Shown here: positions 44,255-50,615 of the stretch, piece after piece
Layout of the letters: each line of letters opens with the position of its first letter
How positions within the stretch are numbered: position 1 is the stretch's first letter
Assembly (NCBI GenBank): GCA_023701205.1
Contig: JAMPXJ010000016.1
Span: 38,823-102,822 of the forward strand
DNA length: 64,000 nt
Reading direction: 5' to 3'
DNA from: Oligoflexia bacterium
GTDB taxonomy: Bacteria; Bdellovibrionota; UBA1018
Notes under the pieces: generated by a model
The model's database searches: none
The model's input: the letters and a program-made list of their open reading frames with translations, nothing else
Told to the model about the DNA's origin: nothing
Made by a program: the position numbers and the translations under genes

Positions 44255-44734
44255 ATGAGCAAGCAGCGCCTGATCGAAGCCATCGTCGCCAAGCTCGAGG
44301 CCGAGCTCGCGGTCCTCGAGCGCGCGGTGAGCGCCGCGCGCGAGGCCGCTACCCACGAGGAGAGCAAGGCCGAGGACCCGCACGACACGCGCGGACTGGA
44401 GGCATCTTATCTCGCCGGCGCGCAGGCGGCGCGCGCCCTGGAGTTGCGCCAGCTCATCGGGATGTACAAGTTCCTGCCGCTCCGGACATTCCGTTCCGAC
44501 GATCCCATCGGCGAAGGGGCGCTCGTGCTGCTGGGCTTCGGCGGGCGCAAGACCTATTACTTTCTCGCCGGCCAAGGCGGCGGGCTTTCCGTATCGATCG
44601 AAGGTCACACCGTGCAGGTGATCACGCCCAAGGCTCCCCTGGGCGAAGCGCTTCAAGGCAAGCGCGCGGGCGAGAGCTGCGAGCTTGAGGCGCAGGGAAA
44701 TTCGCGGGAGCACGAGATTCTTTCGGTGACCTGA
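44255..44734 (+). CDS. GreA/GreB-family transcription elongation factor-like protein
   Basis: 159 residues from ATG 44255. An N-terminal coiled-coil-like segment (IEAIVAKLEAELAVLERAVSAAREAA) is followed by EDPHDTRGLEASYLAGAQAARA and a C-terminal FKBP-like domain with GALVLLGFGGRKTYYFLAGQGGG and ITPKAPLGEALQGKRAGE. The last segment (SPLGxALxGKxxGD) is the signature of the GreA/GreB C-terminal domain. The coiled-coil tips lack an obvious Asp-Glu catalytic pair, so whether it stimulates RNAP cleavage is uncertain. It is divergent from the barrel gene by about 106 bases. Confidence 0.78.
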   Translation: MSKQRLIEAIVAKLEAELAVLERAVSAAREAATHEESKAEDPHDTRGLEASYLAGAQAARALELRQLIGMYKFLPLRTFRSDDPIGEGALVLLGFGGRKTYYFLAGQGGGLSVSIEGHTVQVITPKAPLGEALQGKRAGESCELEAQGNSREHEILSVT

Positions 44735-44761
44735 TTCCCATCATACTGAAGTCATGGTGTT

Positions 44762-44790
44762 TTTATCACTATTGCGAAATTACTTATAAT
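44762..44790 (+). promoter_or_regulatory. Probable promoter of the nucleotidyltransferase gene
   Basis: A perfect TATAAT (44785-44790) lies 16 bases upstream of ATG 44807 in an AT-rich tract that differs from the surrounding high-GC DNA. TTTATC (44762-44767) is a weak -35 at 17 bases. The short distance leaves a minimal or leaderless transcript. Confidence 0.45.
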
Positions 44791-44806
44791 TCGTTCTTTT
44801 AGCGCT

Positions 44807-45871
44807 ATGAAACCGCTCACCTCCGAAATCATGAAAAAAGCGCTCTCCCGACTGGACCAGCTGCTCACTCAGCCGGTCACCCTCATCGTGGGCGGCGGCG
44901 GCGCCATGATCCTGGCCCATGAGTTCCCGCTCGCCACATCGGATCTCGATGCCGTACCCAAAGGCATGGACATCCATGCGCTCGATCCGCTCGTCAAACA
45001 GATCGCGAAGGAGCAGGGACTTCCGCCTGACTGGCTCAACCCTTACTTCTCCACCTATGCCCATACGCTGCCCACGGATTATCAGGAGCGGCTGATCGAG
45101 GTCTTCTCCGGAGACGCCCTCAAAGCGCTCGCGCTCGGAAAGAAAGATTTGCTGAGCATGAAATGTTTCGCCGACTTTCAGAAGGGCTTTGAGCACGGTA
45201 GATCGCTAAAGGGCCTGGAGCGGATCCCATCGCTCGATGAGCTGGCTCAGGCCTACAGCGAGTTACAGAACGCGAAAGACGCGCTGCCGGCGGAACGCCT
45301 CGCGCTCTGGAGCCAGTGGTCGCGTCTCGACCCGAGGCTTGCGGAGCAGCTCGTTGCCCATCTCTCCCGATACTGGCGAGACCTCAATCCGCTCGAGCTA
45401 CACACGGCGCTGGTAGATCAGCCCTGGCCCGCAGCCCTGGGGGTACTTCTCGAATACGCGAAAGAGAGAGCCCAAGAGCCCCGACTCATGAAAGCCTGGA
45501 ACGCGCTGGTCCTCTCCGGAATCCCCGTGGCCGAAGGCGAGCTGTTTTTCATCGGCCTCCGGCAATTCGCGGGCAAGCTCATGCGCGAGGACGCCCGCCT
45601 CTCTCACAAGCACTATCGCCGCTGGGGCTATCTCGGCCGCGAGACGCTTTTCAACAAGGCCGTCTCCGGAGATAAAACACGCCTCGCGCCCGAGATACGC
45701 GCCCAATTGCTCGAGGAGCTGCTCAGCGATCGCCAGCGCATCACCGTACGCGAGTATCGGGAAGCGCTCGGCGGCCAGATCACCGCGCGCATGGCGGAGC
45801 TGGATCTGCGCGCTCATCCGCGGCTGGTGCCCCGCTCGCGGACCAAAGGGCGTTACTACCTCAAGCGGTGA
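44807..45871 (+). CDS. Nucleotidyltransferase-like protein (DUF6036/AbiEii-related)
   Basis: 354 residues. The N-terminal domain has VTLIVGGGGAMIL (about 24-36) and ATSDLDAVP (about 43-51), the GG(G)xAM...TxDxD pattern of minimal nucleotidyltransferases such as AbiEii and DUF6036, plus ALGKKDLLSMKCFADF typical of that group. The C-terminal ~200 residues are helical, with Trp/Leu-rich and basic segments (RTKGRYYLKR at the end). AbiEii-type enzymes act as toxins that modify tRNA 3' ends. No AbiEi-like antitoxin gene is adjacent: the convergent HAD gene overlaps the 3' end by 11 bases. A solitary enzyme with a domain of unknown role is therefore also possible. Confidence 0.7.
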   Translation: MKPLTSEIMKKALSRLDQLLTQPVTLIVGGGGAMILAHEFPLATSDLDAVPKGMDIHALDPLVKQIAKEQGLPPDWLNPYFSTYAHTLPTDYQERLIEVFSGDALKALALGKKDLLSMKCFADFQKGFEHGRSLKGLERIPSLDELAQAYSELQNAKDALPAERLALWSQWSRLDPRLAEQLVAHLSRYWRDLNPLELHTALVDQPWPAALGVLLEYAKERAQEPRLMKAWNALVLSGIPVAEGELFFIGLRQFAGKLMREDARLSHKHYRRWGYLGRETLFNKAVSGDKTRLAPEIRAQLLEELLSDRQRITVREYREALGGQITARMAELDLRAHPRLVPRSRTKGRYYLKR

Positions 45872-46619
45872 GCCGCACGCCGCGCCCTTCCACCAGCCGC
45901 TCCACCATCGGGATCGTATCCACGTCCCCGAGATGCCGCTCGGGAGGCAGTTCCATCGGCTTCTTCGCCCCGCGCCGGGGAGAGTGATAGCGGATCACCC
46001 GCATTCCGAGTCGCGCTGCCGGCGCAAGATCCAGCTCGAGCGAATCGCCCACCAGGGTCGTCGTGCTCGCGTCCGACCCCGCCCGGCGCAGCGCCTTGTC
46101 GAAAAGTCGGGGATCCGGTTTGCGCAGCTGTTCCTCGTAGCTGTAGAGGCGGAAATCGAATCTCTCGAGCAGCCCGAGCTTCGCGAGCGTATAGTCATGG
46201 CAGTACCCCGGCACCGCGCTGTTGGAGAGGAGCCCGAGCCGATAGCCCTTGCGCCGGAGCCGTGCCAAGGTTTCCGCGGTTCCCTCGTCGCTCACCGCGC
46301 GCGCGCCCGCGGGCTTGTGGAACGCAAGCACCAGCGCCCGAAGCTGCTCCGGACTCAGGCCGAAAAGCGGCACCGCCCGCCCGAGCGACTCAAAAAGATC
46401 GTACTCGCGCTCCTGGGTTTTGCGCCCCTCGCAAAGCGAGAGCCACGGCTCATAAAACCGTTCGCAGAGCTCCTCGAAGGAGCTTGCGATCCCGAACGCG
46501 CCGAGCAGCGTGACCATCGCGCGAAGCCCAAGCTCGTCCTTCTCGCGATCGCTCAGCGGCCCCTCGTGGTAATGCAGGATCGTGTTGCCCATATCGAATA
46601 GGATCGCGGGAGCTCTCAC
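45861..46619 (-). CDS. HAD-superfamily hydrolase
   Basis: 252 residues. Motif I is FDMGNT (Asp9), with Gly in place of the usual second Asp; motif II is LLSNSA (Ser about 132), motif III includes KPDPRLFDKAL, and motif IV is LVGDSLELDLAPA. A helical cap domain lies at about 25-105. The Gly variant is seen in several HAD branches, but it weakens a plain phosphatase assignment. It overlaps the TIGR02147-like gene by 4 bases, so the two form an operon, and overlaps the nucleotidyltransferase gene at the other end. Confidence 0.83.
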   Translation of the reverse strand: MRAPAILFDMGNTILHYHEGPLSDREKDELGLRAMVTLLGAFGIASSFEELCERFYEPWLSLCEGRKTQEREYDLFESLGRAVPLFGLSPEQLRALVLAFHKPAGARAVSDEGTAETLARLRRKGYRLGLLSNSAVPGYCHDYTLAKLGLLERFDFRLYSYEEQLRKPDPRLFDKALRRAGSDASTTTLVGDSLELDLAPAARLGMRVIRYHSPRRGAKKPMELPPERHLGDVDTIPMVERLVEGRGVRLTA

Positions 46620-47527
46620 TTCTTCCTCTTTTCTGCGTGCGTGCGTGTTGCGGAATCATCTAGGCGCCGGGCGCGGAGCGGCCGCGGGCCTAAGACCATC
46701 ATGAGCGCATAGGTCGGCTCTTCCTCACCGGGGGCGCGCGGGACGAGCGGGTCGGCGAGAAACTCGCGCTCCACGCGCCGGAGCTCCTCGACCCAAGCCT
46801 TGAGCTGTGCCTGAGTCAGCGCCCGGTGCGACAGCCCGCGGAAGCCTTCGCCCTTTTGGGCGGCCTCGGGCGAGAGCCCGCCAAGCACCTGCGCGAAGGC
46901 GCGCTCATAGTTGCCGCGGCGGACCTCCTCCCACTCCGGAGCGCGCGGGAGATAAAGATGCGGCCGCGCGAGCTTGAGCCCGGTCTCGCTTGCGTGGATC
47001 TTGCCCTCCGAAATCCAAGTCGCGAGCGCCGCGCGCGCGTCCTCTCCGGCGGGCAGCGGGATTTCGTCAAAGGGGGCCTCATCCGGATAGACACTCATCA
47101 GGCTTTGGCAGGCCTCCCAAAGCCATGGCCGAGCGAGGAGAAGCTTGCGCTCGGAATCGCCGAAGACCCAGGTGTTCTCGAAGTTCGGCGCGGTCGCGCT
47201 CCGGGCTTCGGGCACGAAGTCCTTTGCCTTCTTCAAAACCCCGGTCACAGGCGAGAAGATCGCCTTCGTCTCGCGCGAGGGCATCTGCACGCGCGCCCAG
47301 GACAAAAGCGCATCGTGAGGGGTCTCGCCGAAGAAGCGCGCCAGCTCCACGAGCTCGACCGGCGACGGGAGCGTCACCCCGCGCTCGAAATCCGCGTAAG
47401 TGCTGTAGGAAAACGAGAACTTCGCCTCCTTGAAGAGCGCGAGCGCCGAGCGGAACTTCCCGCGGCGCCATTTCTCCAGAACGATCCCTAACTCCCGGTA
47501 GGGCTGTCCTTTTTTGCGAGTGGCCAC
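46616..47527 (-). CDS. TIGR02147-like regulator with N-terminal HTH
   Basis: 303 residues from GTG 47527; the frame upstream overlaps the divergent control region and gene and is not coding. The N-terminal part (GQPYRELGIVLEKWRRGKF, then SYSTYADFERGVTLPSPVELVELARFFG) is an Xre-like helix-turn-helix, and the C-terminal ~250 residues resemble the TIGR02147/DUF4423 family known mainly from Bdellovibrio and Fibrobacter. It is divergent from the secreted protein gene at 47745 and lies next to three palindromes, so it may control itself and that gene. The precise regulon is unknown. Confidence 0.6.
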   Translation of the reverse strand: MATRKKGQPYRELGIVLEKWRRGKFRSALALFKEAKFSFSYSTYADFERGVTLPSPVELVELARFFGETPHDALLSWARVQMPSRETKAIFSPVTGVLKKAKDFVPEARSATAPNFENTWVFGDSERKLLLARPWLWEACQSLMSVYPDEAPFDEIPLPAGEDARAALATWISEGKIHASETGLKLARPHLYLPRAPEWEEVRRGNYERAFAQVLGGLSPEAAQKGEGFRGLSHRALTQAQLKAWVEELRRVEREFLADPLVPRAPGEEEPTYALMMVLGPRPLRARRLDDSATRTHAEKRKK

Positions 47528-47558
47528 GCTGTCTTTTCGTGAGATCGCCGAAATTTCT

Positions 47559-47576
47559 GAAGTTCTCCGGAACTTC
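47559..47576. promoter_or_regulatory. Candidate operator palindrome 1
   Basis: GAAGTTCTCCGGAACTTC is an inverted repeat with perfect 7-base arms and a 4-base centre, 32 bases upstream of the regulator start at 47527. This is a likely protein-binding site for the HTH protein or a shared regulator. Confidence 0.4.
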
Positions 47577-47645
47577 CACAGCTGCCCAAAACTTCGGCAG
47601 CTTCGTGGCCGGATTTCGCCGGAAAACTCCCGTGTTTTCGCGCGC

Positions 47646-47657
47646 GTCAGCGCTGAC
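47646..47657. promoter_or_regulatory. Candidate operator palindrome 2
   Basis: GTCAGCGCTGAC is a perfect 12-base palindrome near the centre of the divergent gap between the regulator and the secreted protein gene. Confidence 0.35.
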
Positions 47658-47697
47658 ACAGGCGGGCACACCGCTTGCTCTATCTCTCTTCCGTGAG

Positions 47698-47716
47698 CGC
47701 CGGCACGGTGCCGGCG
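47698..47716. promoter_or_regulatory. Perfect 19-base palindrome near the secreted protein start
   Basis: CGCCGGCACGGTGCCGGCG has 9-base arms around one central base and lies 29 bases upstream of ATG 47745. In RNA it would form a strong hairpin; on DNA it could be an operator. Confidence 0.4.
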
Positions 47717-47744
47717 AGATGTGAAAGCAGATGTGAGGTGTGAA

Positions 47745-48524
47745 ATGAATACGTTGAAGAAGATGCTGAAGCGGAACTCCAAAATGATTTCGATCCTGGC
47801 GCTGGGAGCGTTTTTCGCCGCTCCGGGAGCCGCGGTCGCCGCGCCCGGAGCGCGGTGTTTGAACTTGCAGAAGGTCTTTGAGGAAATGAGCCGGCCAGGG
47901 ATTGAGGTAAGATCCACCCTTACTCATGTCAAAACAGATCTTAAAGGAATTTATCCTGCATCTCTCGCCGGGTTTCTATCAGGTAAACTTCGCTCGAGAG
48001 AGGAAGACCCGGCTAACTATAAATTGATTCAAAATGGCTGCGAATCCATCAGCGTCCCAATTGGCGAACCTACACCCGGCGTTCCCGCAAATCTGACCCT
48101 TAGAATCATTTCCTCATCACCTGACGAGCTCGTAATATCGAGTATTCCTGATGAACTCGACACTCCCACTTACGATGTCATCAAGTTCAGACGAGTCTCA
48201 AAAGGGAAACTAATCTACATGGGAAAAGAGTTCGCTACCGTCCAGGACCCTCGATGCACATCACAAGAAACAAAGGGCATCGAGCTCGAAACCGCATCGA
48301 CTATCGTCTGGGGTCCCAAAGGCACCCTCAAAGACCAGGTCATTTCCGAAAACCTTCGTAATCTTCTGTCCGAGGTCCTCAAGGACGCGGCCAATCCGAA
48401 ATGCCCTCAGATCAATAACGGCCTCTTCAAGCCCGAGAACGGCGGCACTTACCAAGGCACCGGCGGCGGCGGTACCTCGAGCGAGCACGGCCCGGGTGAA
48501 CACTCCGCTTCGCCGGGAATCTGA
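47745..48524 (+). CDS. Secreted protein of unknown function
   Basis: 259 residues from ATG 47745. A long positively charged N-terminus (MNTLKKMLKRNSKMIS) leads into a signal peptide (ILALGAFFAAPGAAVAAPG). The mature part has few cysteines (GCESIS, DPRCTSQE, NPKCPQI) that may form disulfides, and a Gly-rich C-terminus (YQGTGGGGTSSEHGPGEH). The region 47890-48370 is visibly richer in A and T than its neighbours, which may mean recent acquisition. I do not recognise the family. A good terminator follows at 48551. Confidence 0.62.
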   Translation: MNTLKKMLKRNSKMISILALGAFFAAPGAAVAAPGARCLNLQKVFEEMSRPGIEVRSTLTHVKTDLKGIYPASLAGFLSGKLRSREEDPANYKLIQNGCESISVPIGEPTPGVPANLTLRIISSSPDELVISSIPDELDTPTYDVIKFRRVSKGKLIYMGKEFATVQDPRCTSQETKGIELETASTIVWGPKGTLKDQVISENLRNLLSEVLKDAANPKCPQINNGLFKPENGGTYQGTGGGGTSSEHGPGEHSASPGI

Positions 48525-48550
48525 TCGCCTGAACGGACCGCATAAGATCG

Positions 48551-48584
48551 CGCCCGGCTCCGAATTTTCGGGGCCGGGCGTTTT
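48551..48584 (+). terminator. Rho-independent terminator
   Basis: CGCCCGGC (48551-48558) pairs perfectly with GCCGGGCG (48573-48580), extended by CCGAA/TTCGG around the loop and followed by TTTT. It lies 27 bases after the stop of the secreted protein gene. Confidence 0.8.
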
Positions 48585-48621
48585 CATTGATGCCGAAGGT
48601 CACCTCACGACGCGCCTTCGC

Positions 48622-48678
48622 GCACCCGAGTATCGTGCGACGAGCCCCCCCGACCGCACTGGCGCCCGAATATCGCGC
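48622..48678. repeat. Two REP-like bulged hairpins 3' of the first RAYT gene
   Basis: GCACCCGAGTATCGTGC (48622-48638) and GCGCCCGAATATCGCGC (48662-48678) are 40 bases apart and share about 25 bases including the flanking GACGAGC/GGCGAGC. Each folds as GCxC...GxGC plus GA/TC with a CC bulge and a 3-base loop. Between copies an A-T pair in the stem is replaced by G-C on both sides, a compensatory change. They lie 40-97 bases beyond the RAYT stop, as REP elements do. Confidence 0.55.
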
Positions 48679-48718
48679 GGCGAGCGCAACGAGTTCCCCG
48701 AGCCCCAGATCGCCCGGA

Positions 48719-49363
48719 CTAAGCAGTCTGCGCAAAAAGCTCCGAGATCTCCGGCGTGACGCCCACCAGCCCATCCTCGCTGATTTCGAGGATCCGGATC
48801 CCCTTCTCCAGATATTCCCGAAGCGGCACGCCCGCGGCTTCCCAAAGGTTCATCAGGACGTACTGTGCGACATTCCTGAAATCGGGGCCAAAGCTCACGA
48901 TCCGGCTATAAGCGAGCCCATCCCAGAACCCCCGCTGCGCGCTCTCGGGCAGCTCCGAGCGCCGCGCGCGCGGTAGGGCATTGCCCTTCTTCGCGCCGGT
49001 CACGATCATCGCGATCCCGCCGGAGAGCTCGCGAATAAAGCCCTGCCAGTCCGCGCGCGTTTTCGCACGGATGAGCAGGTGCAGGTGGTTTCCGACGTTC
49101 GCATAGCGATAGACCGCGATCCCCCGGCGCGCCTTGAGGCGGTTGACGAGCGCGAGTACGTGATTGCGATGACGCGGATGAAGCAGCGAATGCTCGCCGC
49201 GCGCCTTGCTCGAGCGCAGCACCACGTGCAGCGCCTGCTTGGGGTCGAAGGGACGGCGCTCTTTGCGTTTTCCGAGCGCATGATCGCCGCCGTGGGCGTT
49301 CTTGCGGGTTTTGCGGGTGAGCCCCGGGAGGGCTAGCTGAACTTCCTTGTGCTTTTTTGACAT
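48719..49363 (-). CDS. REP-associated tyrosine transposase-like protein (RAYT/Y1 HUH), copy 1
   Basis: 214 residues from ATG 49363. The HUH motif is at NHLHLL (His93-Leu-His95) and the likely nucleophile Tyr168 is in AQYVLMN, as in IS200-like TnpA_REP proteins. The N-terminus is Lys/Arg-rich (LPGLTRKTRKN). The product differs from copy 2 at only about seven positions. No inverted-repeat ends or target duplications are visible, so it looks like a domesticated chromosomal gene, not an intact insertion sequence. REP-like hairpins follow the stop. Confidence 0.85.
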   Translation of the reverse strand: MSKKHKEVQLALPGLTRKTRKNAHGGDHALGKRKERRPFDPKQALHVVLRSSKARGEHSLLHPRHRNHVLALVNRLKARRGIAVYRYANVGNHLHLLIRAKTRADWQGFIRELSGGIAMIVTGAKKGNALPRARRSELPESAQRGFWDGLAYSRIVSFGPDFRNVAQYVLMNLWEAAGVPLREYLEKGIRILEISEDGLVGVTPEISELFAQTA

Positions 49364-49832
49364 GGGATTTGAGCTATCATCCGGGCAATGGTTATTCAAG
49401 CGATAAAACCAGGTTTGTAAACGATGTTCTGAGTTGCACATGGAATTTTCCGCTGTCAAAAACGCACCGCCTTCTCAGGCCTCCGGCGGGTTGCGCGAAC
49501 GCCGTGGCCTGAGTTCAAGCTTCCGCAACTATCGGCAATTCAGATCTGGGATCTCGCGAATTTCCCACGAGCTGCCGCGCTTCCAGCTTGGCCCCTGCCG
49601 GCTCTCACGCATCCATGCGTTCGCCCTACGGTATCGCCGGCAGGGCCTTGGTCATCATTATTTTTGGAAGGGAATCATTGTGTTCGAGCAGGAGTACAAG
49701 AAGGATTACGGCGCTTATCCTCGCACTGGCTCCCAGTTTCTCCGCCCTATCCGCTCCGGCTTTCGTCGCTCACTTGGCATTCAGCTTTGTCGCCGAGGCC
49801 GGTCTCCTAGCTTACTTCCCCGCCCTGAGCTC
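49364..49832. other. 469-base gap between RAYT copy 1 and otsB
   Basis: The gap holds a nested inverted repeat (49593-49645) and a low-scoring open frame described separately. Apart from these I see no convincing gene. The two neighbouring genes are on the minus strand, so otsB ends and RAYT begins across this gap. Confidence 0.5.
49593..49645. repeat. Nested inverted repeat upstream of RAYT copy 1
   Basis: CCCTGCCGGC (49593-49602) pairs perfectly with GCCGGCAGGG (49636-49645); the loop contains a second palindrome ACGCATCCATGCGT (49607-49620). This cruciform-like structure is about 230 bases upstream of the RAYT start and is not followed directly by a T-run, so it is not an obvious terminator. 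Confidence 0.5.
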
Positions 49833-49938
49833 CTACTTCCCAGCCCTAAGCTCCAAGATCCGCTCGAGCAGCCGGGGGACCTCCTCCTGCTCCTGCAGGA
49901 AAAAACGTGCCGCGGACTGGCGGCTCTTGCCGACGTGA
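49678..49938 (+). CDS. Possible small secreted peptide ORF (doubtful)
   Basis: A frame from TTG 49678 with GGAAGG 6 bases upstream reads as a charged start and a hydrophobic stretch (RRITALILALAPSFSALSAP), which resembles a signal peptide. It then runs into the antisense of the otsB 3' end for about 105 bases and has no recognisable domain. It may be a truncated gene or chance. Confidence 0.2.
   Translation: MCSSRSTRRITALILALAPSFSALSAPAFVAHLAFSFVAEAGLLAYFPALSSYFPALSSKIRSSSRGTSSCSCRKKRAADWRLLPT
49812..49853. repeat. 21-base tandem duplication at the otsB stop
   Basis: On the minus strand GAGCTTAGGGCTGGGAAGTAG is followed immediately by GAGCTCAGGGCGGGGAAGTAA (49833-49853 and 49812-49832). The first unit encodes ELRAGK-stop, the natural end of OtsB; the second repeats ELRAGK-stop in the same frame. 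Confidence 0.6.
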
Positions 49939-50594
49939 ATGCCCAGGACGCGCGGATCCCGCATCGCAAAGACATCCTCATCGGTGTGATCATCCCCGAC
50001 GAACAGGGCGCGCTCCGCCTTCGCGTGGGCCATCAGCCGCGTCAGTGCGACGCCTTTGTGGGCGGAATTTTCAGGCACGAGGTTGAAGACCAGCTTTCCG
50101 GGAATGATGCGGCAGCTTTTCCCGACCGCGGACACCAGGGTGAAAACCTCATTTTCGGCTTTCGCCGGGTCGGGCGCGTTGCGGTAATGGACGCTCAGGG
50201 ACCAGCCCTTGTCCTCGAGCCACACGCCTTGGGCTTCGAGAAGCCGGAGCGCAGGCGCGAGAAGCCGCTTCCATTCGGCGCAGAGGCGGCGGATCCGGGC
50301 GATCGGAGTGCTTCCAGGCAAGCCCTCCAAGCCATGATTGCCGACCAGGTACGGCAGCGGAACTCCCAGGCGGTCCTTGAGATCCGGCAACGAACGCCCG
50401 GAAATCACGCCGACCGTGCATCGTTGGCTCAGCCTGTCCAGCAGCGCCCTCACCTCCTCCGAAAGTCGGGAGCGAGCCGGATCCGGGACGATAGGCGCCA
50501 GGGTGCCGTCGTAGTCAAAACAGAAAAGCGGGTTGCCGCCCAGGAAATCGGCCAGCACCTCGAGACCCGCTTCGGAAAAAAGATGTTGCTTCAC
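49833..50594 (-). CDS. otsB: Trehalose-6-phosphate phosphatase
   Basis: 253 residues, HAD superfamily type. Motif I FDYDGTLAPI (Asp nucleophile about 28), motif II with VISGRS (about 64), Lys in HKGVAL and motif III GDDHTDEDVFAM (about 198) match OtsB. It removes phosphate from trehalose-6-phosphate to give trehalose in the cytoplasm. Start 21 bases after the GH15 stop, same strand, so it is the last gene of the otsA-GH15-otsB operon. The C-terminus lies in a 21-base tandem duplication. Confidence 0.93.
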   Translation of the reverse strand: MKQHLFSEAGLEVLADFLGGNPLFCFDYDGTLAPIVPDPARSRLSEEVRALLDRLSQRCTVGVISGRSLPDLKDRLGVPLPYLVGNHGLEGLPGSTPIARIRRLCAEWKRLLAPALRLLEAQGVWLEDKGWSLSVHYRNAPDPAKAENEVFTLVSAVGKSCRIIPGKLVFNLVPENSAHKGVALTRLMAHAKAERALFVGDDHTDEDVFAMRDPRVLGIHVGKSRQSAARFFLQEQEEVPRLLERILELRAGK

Positions 50595-50615
50595 CGTTTC
50601 GCCTCTCGGATCGCG

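Noticed and set aside
44807..46619. AbiE toxin-antitoxin pair (nucleotidyltransferase plus neighbour)
   Set aside because: The convergent neighbour is a HAD hydrolase and not an AbiEi-like antitoxin; the gene order and strands do not fit.
48719..49363. Complete IS200/IS605 insertion sequence
   Set aside because: No subterminal palindromic ends, TnpB gene or target-site evidence flank the gene; the RAYT interpretation fits better.
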